A stretch of DNA of 64,000 nucleotides from positions 3,782,001 to 3,846,000 of the forward strand of contig NZ_CP009922.3 in the NCBI RefSeq assembly GCF_000993785.3, in the 5' to 3' direction. Positions 54,421-63,847 of this stretch are shown in pieces. A program made the position numbers and the translations under genes. The notes beneath the pieces were generated by a model. It had not been told where the DNA came from, did no database searches, and saw nothing but the letters and a program-made list of their open reading frames with translations. Within the stretch, counting starts at the first letter, position 1. The number at the start of each line of letters is the position of its first letter. The stretch is from Streptomyces xiamenensis (GTDB lineage: Bacteria; Actinomycetota; Actinomycetes; Streptomycetales; Streptomycetaceae).

Positions 54421-55701
54421 TCACGGGGCGGCCCGCACCGAGAGGTGGTCGCCGGGTGGTCGGGCGAGGACCGGATCGGCCGGCGCCTCCGCGCAGAGGA
54501 TGAACCTGCCGTCGGCGGCGAGCCCGGCCCGGAAGCTGCCGCCGATCGACTCCAGACGCGCCCGCAGATTGCTCAGGCCGTGACCGCCGGGTCCGGTGCC
54601 CAGGATGTGGGCCCTGCCGCCCACTCCGTCGTTGACCATGGTCAGCCGCACCGTTCCGCCCTGCCGGGTGGCCGTGATGCTGACCTCCCGGGGACGGCTG
54701 TACCGCAGGATGTTGGTGATGCCCTCGCGCAGTGCCGTGGCGAGCACGGTGTCCAGGAGCGGGTGCAGCGGGCCGCAGTCCACCCGGGTACGGGCGCGGA
54801 CATCGGCGGTGACGAGGATGTCCTCCACCGACGCCATCTCGGACCTGACGGTGAGCTCCCCGTAGCCGCTGGCCACCAGCCGGACATCGGTCAGTGCCTG
54901 GCGGGCGATGGTGAGGACGCCCGCGACCTCCTGCCCCGCCCGGTCGGGGCGTTCGGGCAGCAGCCGGCGCACCAGCTCCGCCTTGAGGGTGATGGCGGAC
55001 AGGCTGCACCCCAGCAGATCGTGCAGATCCCGGGAGAAGCGCTGCCGTTCCCTGCGCACCGCCGCGTGGGCGCGCTCGTCCCGGGAGGAGTCGAGCCAGA
55101 TCACCAGGGAGGTGAGCCGGGCGAGGCCGTAGAGGAGGACCCCGATGTACGCGGTGACGAGCCCCAGATAGACGGTGCGCAGGATGCCGTGCCCGCCGAT
55201 GATCCCCATCGCCACCTGGGCGGAGACGATCAGACCGAACAGCGGCAGGGCGATCCGCAGCGGCAGCAGGTACAGGACGGCCCCCGCCAGCGGTCCGCCC
55301 ATGCTGCCCCAGCTGAGTTCGAAAATGGCGAAGGGCAGATGGGTCGCCACGGCCTGCACACCGAGGGCGAGATAGCGGTGGGCCGGTGGCCAGCCCGGTG
55401 CCTGGGGTGAGGTGACCAGGAAGGACACCCCGATGGCGATCAGGGCGAGCACCACACAGATGACGTAGGTGCCGTTGGACGCGCCTGCCCAGTACACGTT
55501 CATGAAGGCGACGGTGGCCAGACTGAACAGGGCGAAGGCGGTGAAGGCACGCGCCGTCCTCGGAGCGGGCAACGGCAGGGTCGGAATCGGCCGGTTCGTG
55601 GCGGGACCGCGGGCCTTGCACCCGGTCCAGAAAGTGTCCCCGTGGCCGCCGGCCGAGCCGACGGCATGGTCAACTTCCCCGTTCACCAAGCTTCCCCCCA
55701 A
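54421..55701 (-). CDS. Sensor histidine kinase (HisKA_3 type)
   Basis: The 426-residue protein has about five to six N-terminal membrane helices (residues about 50-210). A dimerisation/phospho-acceptor helix, RERQRFSRDLHDLLGCSLSA (His about 227), and an HATPase with ATALREGITNILRYS and GPGGHGLSNLRARLESIGG follow. It would phosphorylate the adjacent response regulator. The input signal is unknown. Confidence 0.9.
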   Translation of the reverse strand: MGGSLVNGEVDHAVGSAGGHGDTFWTGCKARGPATNRPIPTLPLPAPRTARAFTAFALFSLATVAFMNVYWAGASNGTYVICVVLALIAIGVSFLVTSPQAPGWPPAHRYLALGVQAVATHLPFAIFELSWGSMGGPLAGAVLYLLPLRIALPLFGLIVSAQVAMGIIGGHGILRTVYLGLVTAYIGVLLYGLARLTSLVIWLDSSRDERAHAAVRRERQRFSRDLHDLLGCSLSAITLKAELVRRLLPERPDRAGQEVAGVLTIARQALTDVRLVASGYGELTVRSEMASVEDILVTADVRARTRVDCGPLHPLLDTVLATALREGITNILRYSRPREVSITATRQGGTVRLTMVNDGVGGRAHILGTGPGGHGLSNLRARLESIGGSFRAGLAADGRFILCAEAPADPVLARPPGDHLSVRAAP

Positions 55702-56172
55702 TGAGACCGCGCCGAACCGGTGGTTCAGGTGGGCCCATGTGCGTAGGCCTCGTCCAGAGTAACGAGCTGTCTCGAACCGAAGGAAGAAGGAAGAAGGCGA
55801 TTAATCGGTCTGCCGACAGGGAAGCGGGCTCCGGCGCCGAGGGCTCCCGGACGGGTCGCCGGGTGCCGGCGCGGACGGTGCGGCGGGGGGTGGGAGGCGG
55901 AACGGCGTGCCGCGGAACGTGGTCATCGGAGGCTTCCCTTCCGGTTTCGTGCGGCAGGTGCTCCGAGGGCGGGGCCGCTGCTCGATTCTGGGCCGTATCG
56001 CTCCGGAACGGGCAGTGAGAAGTGCACGCCTCGACCATGAAACCTTCATGGTTGTAATCGTGACGAGATCCCTGGGCGCCCCCGGCGCGCCGGGCGCAGG
56101 ATCACCACGGCTCAAGCGATGACACCCGTCGGCCGGTCTCCGGTCGGCGGGAGCGAAGGGGGACTGGGCGAG
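55702..56172. other. Large intergenic region with a perfect inverted repeat upstream of SARP 2
   Basis: About 470 bp separate the divergent kinase and SARP genes, and no convincing gene lies in it. It contains ACCATGAA (56034-56041), a 3-bp centre and TTCATGGT (56045-56052), a perfect 8-bp inverted repeat about 120 bp upstream of the SARP start. It also has locally lower GC between 55750 and 55805. It is the likely control region for the SARP and two-component genes. Confidence 0.6.
56034..56052. promoter_or_regulatory. Operator candidate upstream of SARP 2
   Basis: ACCATGAA-ACC-TTCATGGT is a 19-bp near-perfect palindrome, a size and symmetry usual for TetR/MarR/GntR-type dimers. No such regulator adjoins it. 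Confidence 0.5.
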
Positions 56173-56982
56173 ATGGAGATCAACGTACTAGGGCCGCTGA
56201 CCGCCCATGAACGCGGGGTGTCCTTGGTGCCGAGCGCCACCAAGCCGCGGCAGATCCTGGCGGTGCTCGCCCTCCAGGCGGGCCATGTGGTGACGGTACC
56301 CACCCTGGTGGAGGAGGTGTGGGGCTCCGAGGTCCCGCGCAGCGCGGCCACCACGCTTCAGACGTACATCCTGCAGTTGCGCCGCCACATCGCGGCCGGT
56401 CTCGTCGGCCAGCCGGGCCGATGTCCCAAGGACGTGCTGGTGACGCAGCACGGTGGATACCTGCTCGACGTGGGCACCGGCCTGGTCGACGCCCAGGAGT
56501 TCGACACCCTGCTGAGATCGGGCAGGTCCGCCTTCGCGGACGAGGACTTCGGCTCCGCGTCCGACCTCCTGGGCCGGGCTCTGGGCCTGTGGCGCGGTCC
56601 CGCGCTGGTGGACGTGCGGGTCGGCAGCGTGCTCGAACTGGAGGTGCTGCGCCTGGAGGAGAACCGGATGGCGGCCCTGGAGCGGCGCATCGACGCCGAT
56701 CTGCGGCTGGGCCGGCATCGTGAACTCGTCCCCGAGTTGCATGTGCTGACCGCACGCCATCCGATGCACGAGAACTTCTGCGCCCAGCTCATGCTGGCCC
56801 TGCACCGTTCGGGCGGTGCCTGGCGGGCGCTGGAGGCCTACCAGCGGCTGCGCGAGACGCTGGTGAACGAGCTGGGCCTGGAGCCGTCGCCGAATCTGCG
56901 GCGGCTGCACCGGGCGGTGCTCTCCGGCGACCCCGAGCTGGAATTCCCCGAGGCCACTGTCGACGGCAAGGGCACCGGCTGA
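56173..56982 (+). CDS. SARP-family transcriptional activator 2
   Basis: The protein has 269 residues from ATG 56173 (MEINVLGPLTAHERG). It has the winged-helix domain (PRQILAVLALQAGHVVTVPTLVEEVWG) and activation domain (VDAQEFDTLLRSGRSAF ... LRETLVNELGLEPSPNLRRLH). It is similar in size and layout to SARP 1 and DnrI/ActII-4. One or both SARPs are the likely users of the heptamer-repeat promoters. It ends at a very strong terminator. Confidence 0.93.
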   Translation: MEINVLGPLTAHERGVSLVPSATKPRQILAVLALQAGHVVTVPTLVEEVWGSEVPRSAATTLQTYILQLRRHIAAGLVGQPGRCPKDVLVTQHGGYLLDVGTGLVDAQEFDTLLRSGRSAFADEDFGSASDLLGRALGLWRGPALVDVRVGSVLELEVLRLEENRMAALERRIDADLRLGRHRELVPELHVLTARHPMHENFCAQLMLALHRSGGAWRALEAYQRLRETLVNELGLEPSPNLRRLHRAVLSGDPELEFPEATVDGKGTG

Positions 56983-56996
56983 CCGTCTCCGCCGGA

Positions 56997-57039
56997 CGGC
57001 CGGGGCCGCGGCGGATGGTGCCCGCCGCGGCCCCGGCCG
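56997..57039. terminator. Very strong bidirectional terminator
   Basis: An 18-bp perfect stem (56997-57014 with 57022-57039) and a 7-nt loop lie between the convergent SARP 2 and secreted hydrolase genes. Confidence 0.88.
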
Positions 57040-57056
57040 CTGCCGTCGTGCGCCCC

Positions 57057-58604
57057 TCAGGAGGTTTCCGGGTCCGGCTCCGGGGGCGCGCTCGCCTCGC
57101 AGTACGCGTCGGGGCCGTCCGCCGCGTCCGGCAGGGTGCCGTCCCGCAGATAGCCTGCCACCCAGTCGTTCATGCAGGCGTTGGCGTTGGCGGTCAGGGA
57201 CGTGCCGTGGAAGTTGCCGCCGCGTTCCAGGACGAACCGGGAGTCCGGGAACAGCTCGTGCACCTCGTGTGCGCCGGCGACCGGGGTGGCCGCGTCGTTC
57301 TCCGCCTGGAGCAGCAGCATGCCCACGCCGTCGGCGCCGATCTCCTGCGGTGTGTCGGCGGGCACGGGCCAGAACGCGCAGGGGGCGTTGTACCAGGCGT
57401 TGTGCCAGGTCATGAACCGGTCGCCCGCCTCGTACTGGCTGGTGTGATCGTCCTGCCACTGCTGCCACTCGCGCGGCCAGGCCGAGTCACGGCACTGGAT
57501 CGCCGCCTGCATGGCGTAGGTGTTCTGCGCGGGGTAGTCCCCGGGCATGTAGTTGTCCCGCAGCCCGGAGGGGTCCTCGCGCAGCACCCAGTCGGCGAGC
57601 ACGCCGGCGTGGTAGCTCCAGATGTAGGTGCGGTACGCGTTGACGATGAAGACGTCGTTGTACTCGGCCGCGCCGATCAGCCCGTCGATCGGTGCGTCAC
57701 GGAGCATGTCCATGCCCCGGTAGTAGTTGGCCTCGACTTCCTCGCGGGTGCTGCCCAGCTGGTAGACGTCGTCGTACCCGGCTATCCAGTCGAACCAGAT
57801 CCCGGCGCGCTCCTGGAAGGCGACGTTCTGTTCCAGGGAGCCCTGGTAGCCGATGCTGCCGGGGCCCATCACGCTGTCCAGCACCATCCGGTGCACCCGA
57901 TCCGGGTACAGCGAGGCGTAGACGGAGCCCAGATAGGTGCCGTACGAGTAGCCGAGGTAGCTGATCCGCTCCTCGCCCAGCGCCTGGCGGACCAGGTCCA
58001 GATCATGTGCGGTGTCCTTGGTGCCGAGGTGCTCCAGGACATCGCCGTACGCGCTCCCGCAGCTGTCGGCGAACGCCTCGGCCCGGTCCAGCCACTGCTG
58101 CTGCTGGGCGGCGGTGTGCGGGACGTAGTCCGGCCTCGCCTGTTCCGGGTAGAGGTAGTCGGGGTCGCAGGTGACCCGCGGTTCGCTGGCCCCGACCCCG
58201 CGCGGGTCGAAGCCGATCCAGTCGTAGGCGGCGCCCACCTCCTGCGGCAGCCCGGTGGAGCCGTCGGCGAACCGGGTGGGCAGGTCCCGCCCGATGGCGC
58301 CGGGCCACAGGCCGCGGTTGACCAGGACGACTCCCTGGTACTCCTCGGGCGGCACGGTGTGGGACGCCCGGGTGAGTTCCAGGGTGATCTGCTCGCCCCC
58401 GGGGTCGGAGTGGTCCAGCGGCACCTGGAGCGAGCCGCATTCCAGGCCGGCGAGGTAGTCCTCCATGATCGGGTCGTCCTCGGGACAGGGCGACCAGGTC
58501 ATGGTGGCGGCCGGCGGTCCGGAGCGGTCGGTCTGGGCGATCACCACCGACGCCCCCGCCAGGACGACCGCCACGGCCGCCGACGTCACGACAAGTTTCT
58601 TCAT
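57057..58604 (-). CDS. Secreted alpha/beta hydrolase, tripeptidyl-aminopeptidase-like
   Basis: The protein has 515 residues with a signal peptide (MKKLVVTSAAVAVVLAGASVVIA). The DWIGFDPRGVGAS region, nucleophile elbow LGYSYGTYLGS (about 205) and C-terminal AENDAATPVAGA Asp region with GNFHGTS histidine match the SlpD/TAP family of Streptomyces. Relatives in aromatic polyketide clusters may act outside the cell on exported intermediates. A proteolytic role is equally possible. Confidence 0.85.
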   Translation of the reverse strand: MKKLVVTSAAVAVVLAGASVVIAQTDRSGPPAATMTWSPCPEDDPIMEDYLAGLECGSLQVPLDHSDPGGEQITLELTRASHTVPPEEYQGVVLVNRGLWPGAIGRDLPTRFADGSTGLPQEVGAAYDWIGFDPRGVGASEPRVTCDPDYLYPEQARPDYVPHTAAQQQQWLDRAEAFADSCGSAYGDVLEHLGTKDTAHDLDLVRQALGEERISYLGYSYGTYLGSVYASLYPDRVHRMVLDSVMGPGSIGYQGSLEQNVAFQERAGIWFDWIAGYDDVYQLGSTREEVEANYYRGMDMLRDAPIDGLIGAAEYNDVFIVNAYRTYIWSYHAGVLADWVLREDPSGLRDNYMPGDYPAQNTYAMQAAIQCRDSAWPREWQQWQDDHTSQYEAGDRFMTWHNAWYNAPCAFWPVPADTPQEIGADGVGMLLLQAENDAATPVAGAHEVHELFPDSRFVLERGGNFHGTSLTANANACMNDWVAGYLRDGTLPDAADGPDAYCEASAPPEPDPETS

Positions 58605-58748
58605 CCGTGCCCCCGTCATCGAGCGCGGGCCCGGCAAAGGGCCCGAAGATCGGAATATCGGTGTGGGGGGTTGGCCGGAACACAACCACGGCGGAACCGG
58701 GCGTGTCCACTCCCCCTGCACGGATGGACTCATCAAGTCCGTTTAATT

Positions 58749-59897
58749 TCAAGCCTGTTGCGGCAACACCTCCAGGGTGCGCACCACATCGGCGGGCGAG
58801 GGGAGCCCCGCCATCTCCCCGGCCAGGGCCCGCGCACGCTGGGCGAACCCCGGCGTGGCGAGGATGTCCCGGCAGCCGTCGGCGACCAGGTCACCCGCAT
58901 CGCGTCCGGGGTGTTCGTCCGGCATCACGGTGCGGGCGGCGCCGTAGTCCGACAACGCCCTCGCGATCAGCCGGGTATGGGTGTTGGGTGGCATGAGCAG
59001 CTGCGGAACGCCGCAGGCCATCATCGTCATGGCGGTGGTGGCACCGCCATGGGTCACCGCGAGATCGCAGGTGGGGGCCACGGCGTCCAGCGGAAGCCAC
59101 CCGATGCGGACGTCCCGCAGCCCGTCGGCCAGCTCACGGGCCGCGTCCTCGGGTGCCGCGATCAGCACCTCCGCCCCCTCCCCGGCCAGACCGGCCACCA
59201 GCCGGCGCACCGCGTCACCCGGCAGCATCCGGAAGTGGGTGCCCGAGGTGATCAGCACCCGCGGCCGTCCCACCGGACGGGTGTACATCCAGCTCTCCAG
59301 GCGGCGTTGGGGGTTGCGCGGGATGTAGCGCATCGGGAGCGGGCGCGCGGCGGTCACCGCGGGCGGGCTCAGGGACGGCGGGCAGACGTCCACGAACAGG
59401 TCCGGCTCCGGCAGGCCGGTCAGCCCCAGCCCCTCCAGAGCGGGCCGCAGGCCCTCGGCCGCCCCCCGGTCGATGCCGGCGACCGGGATCGCCAGATACT
59501 CGGCGTGCCGGACCCAGGGCACCTTCAGCCGGGCGGCGAGCAGCCCCGCCGCGTAACTCATCGAACTGCCCACGACCAGGTCGGGCGGCCAGTGCGCGGC
59601 CAGCTCCAGCAGGGTGGGCAGCACGGTGGTGGCCAAGGTGGCCAGCCCGTGTCCGGTGGTGGTCAACTCGTCCTGCGGATCGGGGTCGTGGCCCTCGGGG
59701 CCGGCGGCCGGCATGAAGTGCCGGATGGGTTCGGCCATGACGCAGACCGTGGGCACCCCGATGGCCTCGGCGGCCGGCATGAGCGGCTCGTTGGTGGCCA
59801 GCAGGACCTGATGGCCGGCGTTCTGTGCGGCGGTCACCAGCGGCGCGACGGCGGACAGCGTCACATGGCTGCCGGTGATGAGGAACAGGATCTTCAT
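58749..59897 (-). CDS. Glycosyltransferase 2 (antibiotic GT)
   Basis: The 382-residue GT-B enzyme is of the same class as GT 1 and has the full-length acceptor domain (AEPIRHFMPAAGPEGHD ... TVLPTLLELAAHW, absent from GT 1). Later motifs are [40 protein letters not shown] and the donor site APTCDLAVTHGGATTAM. GT 1 has HHGG where this has THGG. It would add a second deoxysugar. It is preceded by a perfect StrR-type operator. Confidence 0.9.
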   Translation of the reverse strand: MKILFLITGSHVTLSAVAPLVTAAQNAGHQVLLATNEPLMPAAEAIGVPTVCVMAEPIRHFMPAAGPEGHDPDPQDELTTTGHGLATLATTVLPTLLELAAHWPPDLVVGSSMSYAAGLLAARLKVPWVRHAEYLAIPVAGIDRGAAEGLRPALEGLGLTGLPEPDLFVDVCPPSLSPPAVTAARPLPMRYIPRNPQRRLESWMYTRPVGRPRVLITSGTHFRMLPGDAVRRLVAGLAGEGAEVLIAAPEDAARELADGLRDVRIGWLPLDAVAPTCDLAVTHGGATTAMTMMACGVPQLLMPPNTHTRLIARALSDYGAARTVMPDEHPGRDAGDLVADGCRDILATPGFAQRARALAGEMAGLPSPADVVRTLEVLPQQA

Positions 59898-59939
59898 GAC
59901 TGCGGGCGCTTCCCGTGAGAGGGCGGTCGCGGACAGGGA

Positions 59940-60001
59940 CGGGCGGGCCCGGTCCGTTCGACTGCGTCCGATGAGCAGTCGAACGAACCGGGGCCCGCCC
60001 G
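59940..60001. promoter_or_regulatory. Perfect StrR operator embedded in a 25-bp hairpin
   Basis: GTTCGACTG (59956-59964), 11 bp, CAGTCGAAC (59976-59984) match the published StrR consensus exactly. The flanks extend the dyad outward to 59940 and 60001 with one mismatch and one unpaired base. The element can act as operator for the GT 2 gene (start 59897) and as terminator for the methyltransferase ending at 60010. Confidence 0.82.
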
Positions 60002-60009
60002 CCGGGTGT

Positions 60010-60993
60010 TCAGCTGGGACGGCTCTCGATGATGAAGTGCCCCGAGGGGCCCTCGCCGTGAGCCGAGACCGTCAGACCGGCCTCGGCCGCCAGCACCCGG
60101 AACTCCTCCAGGCTGCGCGGGCGCCCGCCGGTCATCACCATCAGCAGCAGCCCGCCCTTGCCGGCCGCCCGGTCCGCGGAGACCCCGCCGACCACCACGA
60201 CCCGCCCGTGCGGAGCCGCGGCCTCGGCGCACCTGCGCAGCAGCCGCGTGGCCTCCTCGTCCGGCCAGTCCAGCAGCACCGACTGGATCAGATACACATC
60301 GGCCCCGGCCGGCAGCGGCTCGAAGAAGCTCTGCGGGCTGACGGTGACCCGGTCGGCCACCCCCGCCGGCCCGAAGATCTCCGCCGAACGGGCCACGGTG
60401 CGGGGCAGATCGACCAGCGTGCCGCGTACCCCGGGGCGCGCGCGCAGGATGCCGGCCAGCATCGCGCCGGTGCCGCCGCCGACATCGACCACATGACCGA
60501 CGTCCTCCCAGTCGTCGTGGACCAGGATCGCCGGGTCCGGCACATGGCGGCCCTCGACCATCATCGCGTCATAGCTGTCCGCGAGACCGGGATGGGCGTC
60601 CAGGTCCTCCCAGAACGGCAGCCCGTACACCGACCCGTAGGTGGGGCGTCCGGTGCGCACCGCCTCCAGCAGACCGGTCCAGGCCCCGGCGATCCGGCCG
60701 CCGTGGCCGTCGAGGTTGAGACCGCCGCGCAGCGGGCCCGGCTCAAGGAAGATCCGGGACGCCTCATTCAGGGTGAACCGGTTCTCGGCCGGCTCATCGA
60801 ACAGGCCCTTACCGGCCAGGTGACGCAGCACCCGGGCCAGGGACTCGCCGTGACAGCCCACCTTCCGGGCCAGTTCGCCCACCTCCGTGACGCCCTGTGC
60901 CATGTGCTCGGCGACGCCCAGGGTCACCGCCACGCGCAGGCTCCAGGGGGTCGCCAAGTCACTCAGCGCCCACAGATCCACATTGTCCGACAC
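60010..60993 (-). CDS. O-methyltransferase A (family 2, DnrK/TcmN-like)
   Basis: The 327-residue protein has a winged-helix dimerisation N-terminus (ATPWSLRVAVTLGVAEHMAQG) and SAM motif HVVDVGGGTGAMLAGIL (about 170-186). Further family segments are LVDLPRTV and LIQSVLLDWPDEEATRLLRRC. It methylates a phenolic hydroxyl of the aglycone in most relatives, though some members hydroxylate or decarboxylate. It is divergent from O-methyltransferase B. Confidence 0.9.
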   Translation of the reverse strand: MSDNVDLWALSDLATPWSLRVAVTLGVAEHMAQGVTEVGELARKVGCHGESLARVLRHLAGKGLFDEPAENRFTLNEASRIFLEPGPLRGGLNLDGHGGRIAGAWTGLLEAVRTGRPTYGSVYGLPFWEDLDAHPGLADSYDAMMVEGRHVPDPAILVHDDWEDVGHVVDVGGGTGAMLAGILRARPGVRGTLVDLPRTVARSAEIFGPAGVADRVTVSPQSFFEPLPAGADVYLIQSVLLDWPDEEATRLLRRCAEAAAPHGRVVVVGGVSADRAAGKGGLLLMVMTGGRPRSLEEFRVLAAEAGLTVSAHGEGPSGHFIIESRPS

Positions 60994-61177
60994 TCGATAC
61001 CTCCAGGGTCATTGGGGCGTGCCCTGTCAAGACAGTAGAGAGCGTTATGGCGGCCCCACCACTGAATCCCAGAAAGCGCGTTCAACTGTGGAGCGGCGGC
61101 AAAACGGAAAGTTGTGGGCGGCAGGGGGCCGTCCTATCGTCGGGCATCCCGAGGACACGAATTCCGGAGGTAATCCC
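60994..61177. promoter_or_regulatory. Divergent promoter region of the two O-methyltransferase genes
   Basis: The region contains CTGTC-AA-GACAG (61024-61035), giving a TTGACA -35-like word towards the minus strand. GTTCAACTG (61080-61088) resembles a StrR half-site without a clear partner. The GGAGG before ATG 61178 is the ribosome binding site. Confidence 0.4.
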
Positions 61178-62206
61178 ATGCCCACAGGGCCCGCTGCGCG
61201 TGACCTGACCGCCGCCTACTCGCTGCTCGATCTGATTCAGGGATCGGTGATAACCCAGGCGATCTCCGTCGCGGCCCGGCTCGGCATTGCCGACGTCCTC
61301 GCCGAAGGTCCGCTGCCGGCCACGGAAATCGCCAAGCGGGTCGGTTCCGACCCGGAGGCGACCCACCGGCTGCTGCGCGCGCTCTCCGGCTATTCGGTCT
61401 TCACTTTCCAGCCCGACGGTGCCTACGCCCTGACCCCGATGGGTCAGGCGCTGCGCGAGGACGCCCCGGATTCCATGCGCGGACTGGCGATGCTGATGAG
61501 CAACCCGCTGCACTGGGAGGAATTCGGACATCTGATGTCCTCGGTGCGCACCGGTGAGGCCAACCTGCCGAAGCTGCGCGGTCAGGGCGCCTACGAATTT
61601 CTGATGTCGAATCCCGAGTATGCCGCCGAGTTCTTCGGCGGCATGCGCAGCATGTCCGAATCGGAATGCGATCCGATCGTCGCCGCCTATGACTTCTCCT
61701 CGTTCGGGACCATCGTGGACGTCGTCGGCGGACGCGGCACCCTGCTTTCCGCAATCCTGAAGCAGGCCACCGATGCGCGCGGCATCCTGTTCGACTCCGA
61801 AGTCGCCACCGCGGACGCCCCGGCGGTGTTCCAGGACGCGGGCGTGGCGGACCGGATCACGGTCGAGACCGGCGGCTATTTCGACAAACTCCCGGCGGGC
61901 GCGGACGCCTATGTCCTCAAGCACATCCTGCACGACTTCTCGGAGTCCGACTGCGTCACGATGCTGAAGAACGTCCGGGAGGCCATCGCCCCCGGCGGCA
62001 AGATGCTGGTCATCGAGTACGTGCTGACCGAGAACAACGAGCGGCACCTGGGCAACATCATCGACCTGTGGCTCCTGCTGCTGCTCGGCGCCAAGGAGCG
62101 CACCCTGCCGCAGTACACCGAACTGTTCGCCAAGGCCGGCCTGAAGGTCACCGGTTCGGTGAGCACCAGCTCGCCCGTCTCCGTCATCGAGGCCGTCCCG
62201 GTCTGA
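61178..62206 (+). CDS. O-methyltransferase B (family 2)
   Basis: This 342-residue enzyme (MPTGPAARDLTAAYSLLDLIQGSVITQAISVAARLGIADVL) has a winged-helix N-terminus, SAM motif TIVDVVGGRGTLLSAIL (about 177-193), and C-terminal LKHILHDFSESDCVTMLKNVREA. The glycine motif VVGGRG departs slightly from the usual VGGGxG, a feature worth testing for SAM binding. It is paralogous to methyltransferase A but distant. It precedes hydroxylase 3 by 101 bp. Confidence 0.9.
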   Translation: MPTGPAARDLTAAYSLLDLIQGSVITQAISVAARLGIADVLAEGPLPATEIAKRVGSDPEATHRLLRALSGYSVFTFQPDGAYALTPMGQALREDAPDSMRGLAMLMSNPLHWEEFGHLMSSVRTGEANLPKLRGQGAYEFLMSNPEYAAEFFGGMRSMSESECDPIVAAYDFSSFGTIVDVVGGRGTLLSAILKQATDARGILFDSEVATADAPAVFQDAGVADRITVETGGYFDKLPAGADAYVLKHILHDFSESDCVTMLKNVREAIAPGGKMLVIEYVLTENNERHLGNIIDLWLLLLLGAKERTLPQYTELFAKAGLKVTGSVSTSSPVSVIEAVPV

Positions 62207-62307
62207 CGCCGCCCCGCGCCGGGCGCCCCGCGGCCGAGCGCCCGGCGCCCGGCGCCCCACCCCGTTCACCGCCGCCCGCCGGCCGCACTCGTAGTGAAGG
62301 ACAGCAC

Positions 62308-63819
62308 GTGGATACAGATGTGATCGTGGTGGGCGCAGGGCCCACCGGTCTGATGCTCGCCGCCGAACTCAGGCTCGGCGGCGCCGAGGTCGTCGTCGTC
62401 GAGCGGCGCGCCGAGCGCAGCTGGGAATCGCGCGGCATCGGGTTCACCGCCCGCGCCGCCGAGATCCTCCAGCAGCGCGGACTGCTGGAGCGGCTGGAGA
62501 ACACCGAGATCACCCGGCAGGGACACTTCGGCGGCATCCCCATCGACTACGGGATCCTGGAGGGCTCCCACTTCGGCGTCCGCGGCGCGCCCCAGTACCG
62601 CATCGAGGAGATGCTGGAGGAACGGGCGCTGGAACTGGGCGCCTCGGTGCGCCGCGGCTACGAGATGACCGGTCTGGCCGCCACCGGTGACGGCGTGACC
62701 GTCACCGTCGAGGGCCCGGACGGCCGCGCCGAGGTCGCCGCCCGCTATCTGGTGGGCTGCGACGGTGGCCACAGCACCGTCAGGAAGCTCGGCGGCTTCG
62801 GCTTCCCCGGTTCCGACGCCACCCGCGAGATGTACCTGGCCGATGTCACCGGCTGCGACATCCGGCCGCGGCCGATCGGCGAACTGCTCCCCAACGGCAT
62901 GGTCATGGCCGCGCCGGTGGAGGAGGACTGGTTCCGCATCATCGTGTGCGAGAACGGCAACCCCCCGGACAAGGAACGCCGGGCCGGGTTCGGCGATGTG
63001 GCGGACGCCTGGCAGCGGCTGACCGGCGACTCCATCCACGGCGGCCGGGCCCGCTGGGTCAGCAGCTTCACCGACGCCACCCGCCAGGCCGACGCGTACC
63101 GGCGCGGCCGGGTGCTGCTGGCGGGGGACGCCGCCCACATCCATCTCCCGGCCGGCGGGCAGGGGCTGAGCATCGGCGTGCAGGACGCCGTCAACCTCGG
63201 CTGGAAGCTGGCCGCCACGCTCCGCGGCCACGCCCCGGCCGGCCTCCTGGACACCTACCACAGCGAACGGCACCCGGTGGGCGAGCGGGTGTTGCGCAAC
63301 ACCCGCGCCCAGGGGACGCTCAACCTCACCGGCAAGCCCGCCGAGCCGCTGCGGACCGTGATGGCCGAGCTGCTCGCCCTGCCGGCGGTGGCCCGGCATC
63401 TGTCCGGCATGGTCAGCGGGTTCGACATCCGCTACGAGGTCGGCGAGCGCCGCCACCCGCTGGCCGGCGGCCGAATGCCCGACCGTGAACTGACCCTCAC
63501 CGACGGCGGCCGGGAGCGGAGCGCGAGCCTGCTGCACACCGCCCGCGGCGTCCTCATCACCGCCGACGCCTCCGGCCGCACCGCCCGCCGGGCCGCACCG
63601 TGGTCCGACCGGGTCGACGTGGTGCGGGTGACGGCCTTCCCCGCCGGGCCCGAGGAACACGGCGCCGCCACCGAGTCGGTGCTCGTCCGCCCCGACGGCT
63701 ACATCGCCTGGGCCGCGCCGGGCGACAGCCGGCTGACCGAGGCACTGGAGCGCTGGTTCGGACCGGCCGCGCCCAGCGAAGAACCCCGCGACGCCGGGCA
63801 CCTCGCCTCCACCCGTTAG
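62308..63819 (+). CDS. FAD-dependent polyketide hydroxylase 3 (PgaE-type)
   Basis: The protein has 503 residues from GTG 62308 (VDTDVIVVGAGPTGLMLAAELRLGG). Motifs are LVGCDGGHSTVRKLGG and RVLLAGDAAHIHLPAGGQG. It is the third member of the PgaE-like set, with an orthodox H-x-H-x-P sequence after the GD motif. Angucycline pathways often need two or three such enzymes for ring hydroxylation and oxidative rearrangement. It is followed after 28 bp by the aromatase/cyclase gene. Confidence 0.92.
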   Translation: MDTDVIVVGAGPTGLMLAAELRLGGAEVVVVERRAERSWESRGIGFTARAAEILQQRGLLERLENTEITRQGHFGGIPIDYGILEGSHFGVRGAPQYRIEEMLEERALELGASVRRGYEMTGLAATGDGVTVTVEGPDGRAEVAARYLVGCDGGHSTVRKLGGFGFPGSDATREMYLADVTGCDIRPRPIGELLPNGMVMAAPVEEDWFRIIVCENGNPPDKERRAGFGDVADAWQRLTGDSIHGGRARWVSSFTDATRQADAYRRGRVLLAGDAAHIHLPAGGQGLSIGVQDAVNLGWKLAATLRGHAPAGLLDTYHSERHPVGERVLRNTRAQGTLNLTGKPAEPLRTVMAELLALPAVARHLSGMVSGFDIRYEVGERRHPLAGGRMPDRELTLTDGGRERSASLLHTARGVLITADASGRTARRAAPWSDRVDVVRVTAFPAGPEEHGAATESVLVRPDGYIAWAAPGDSRLTEALERWFGPAAPSEEPRDAGHLASTR

Positions 63820-63847
63820 CCGTTCCGCAACGCAGAGGAGAAGAAAC

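Noticed and set aside
61080..61108. A fourth StrR operator between the O-methyltransferase genes
   Set aside because: Only the left half (GTTCAACTG) fits; the expected right half is not recognisable.
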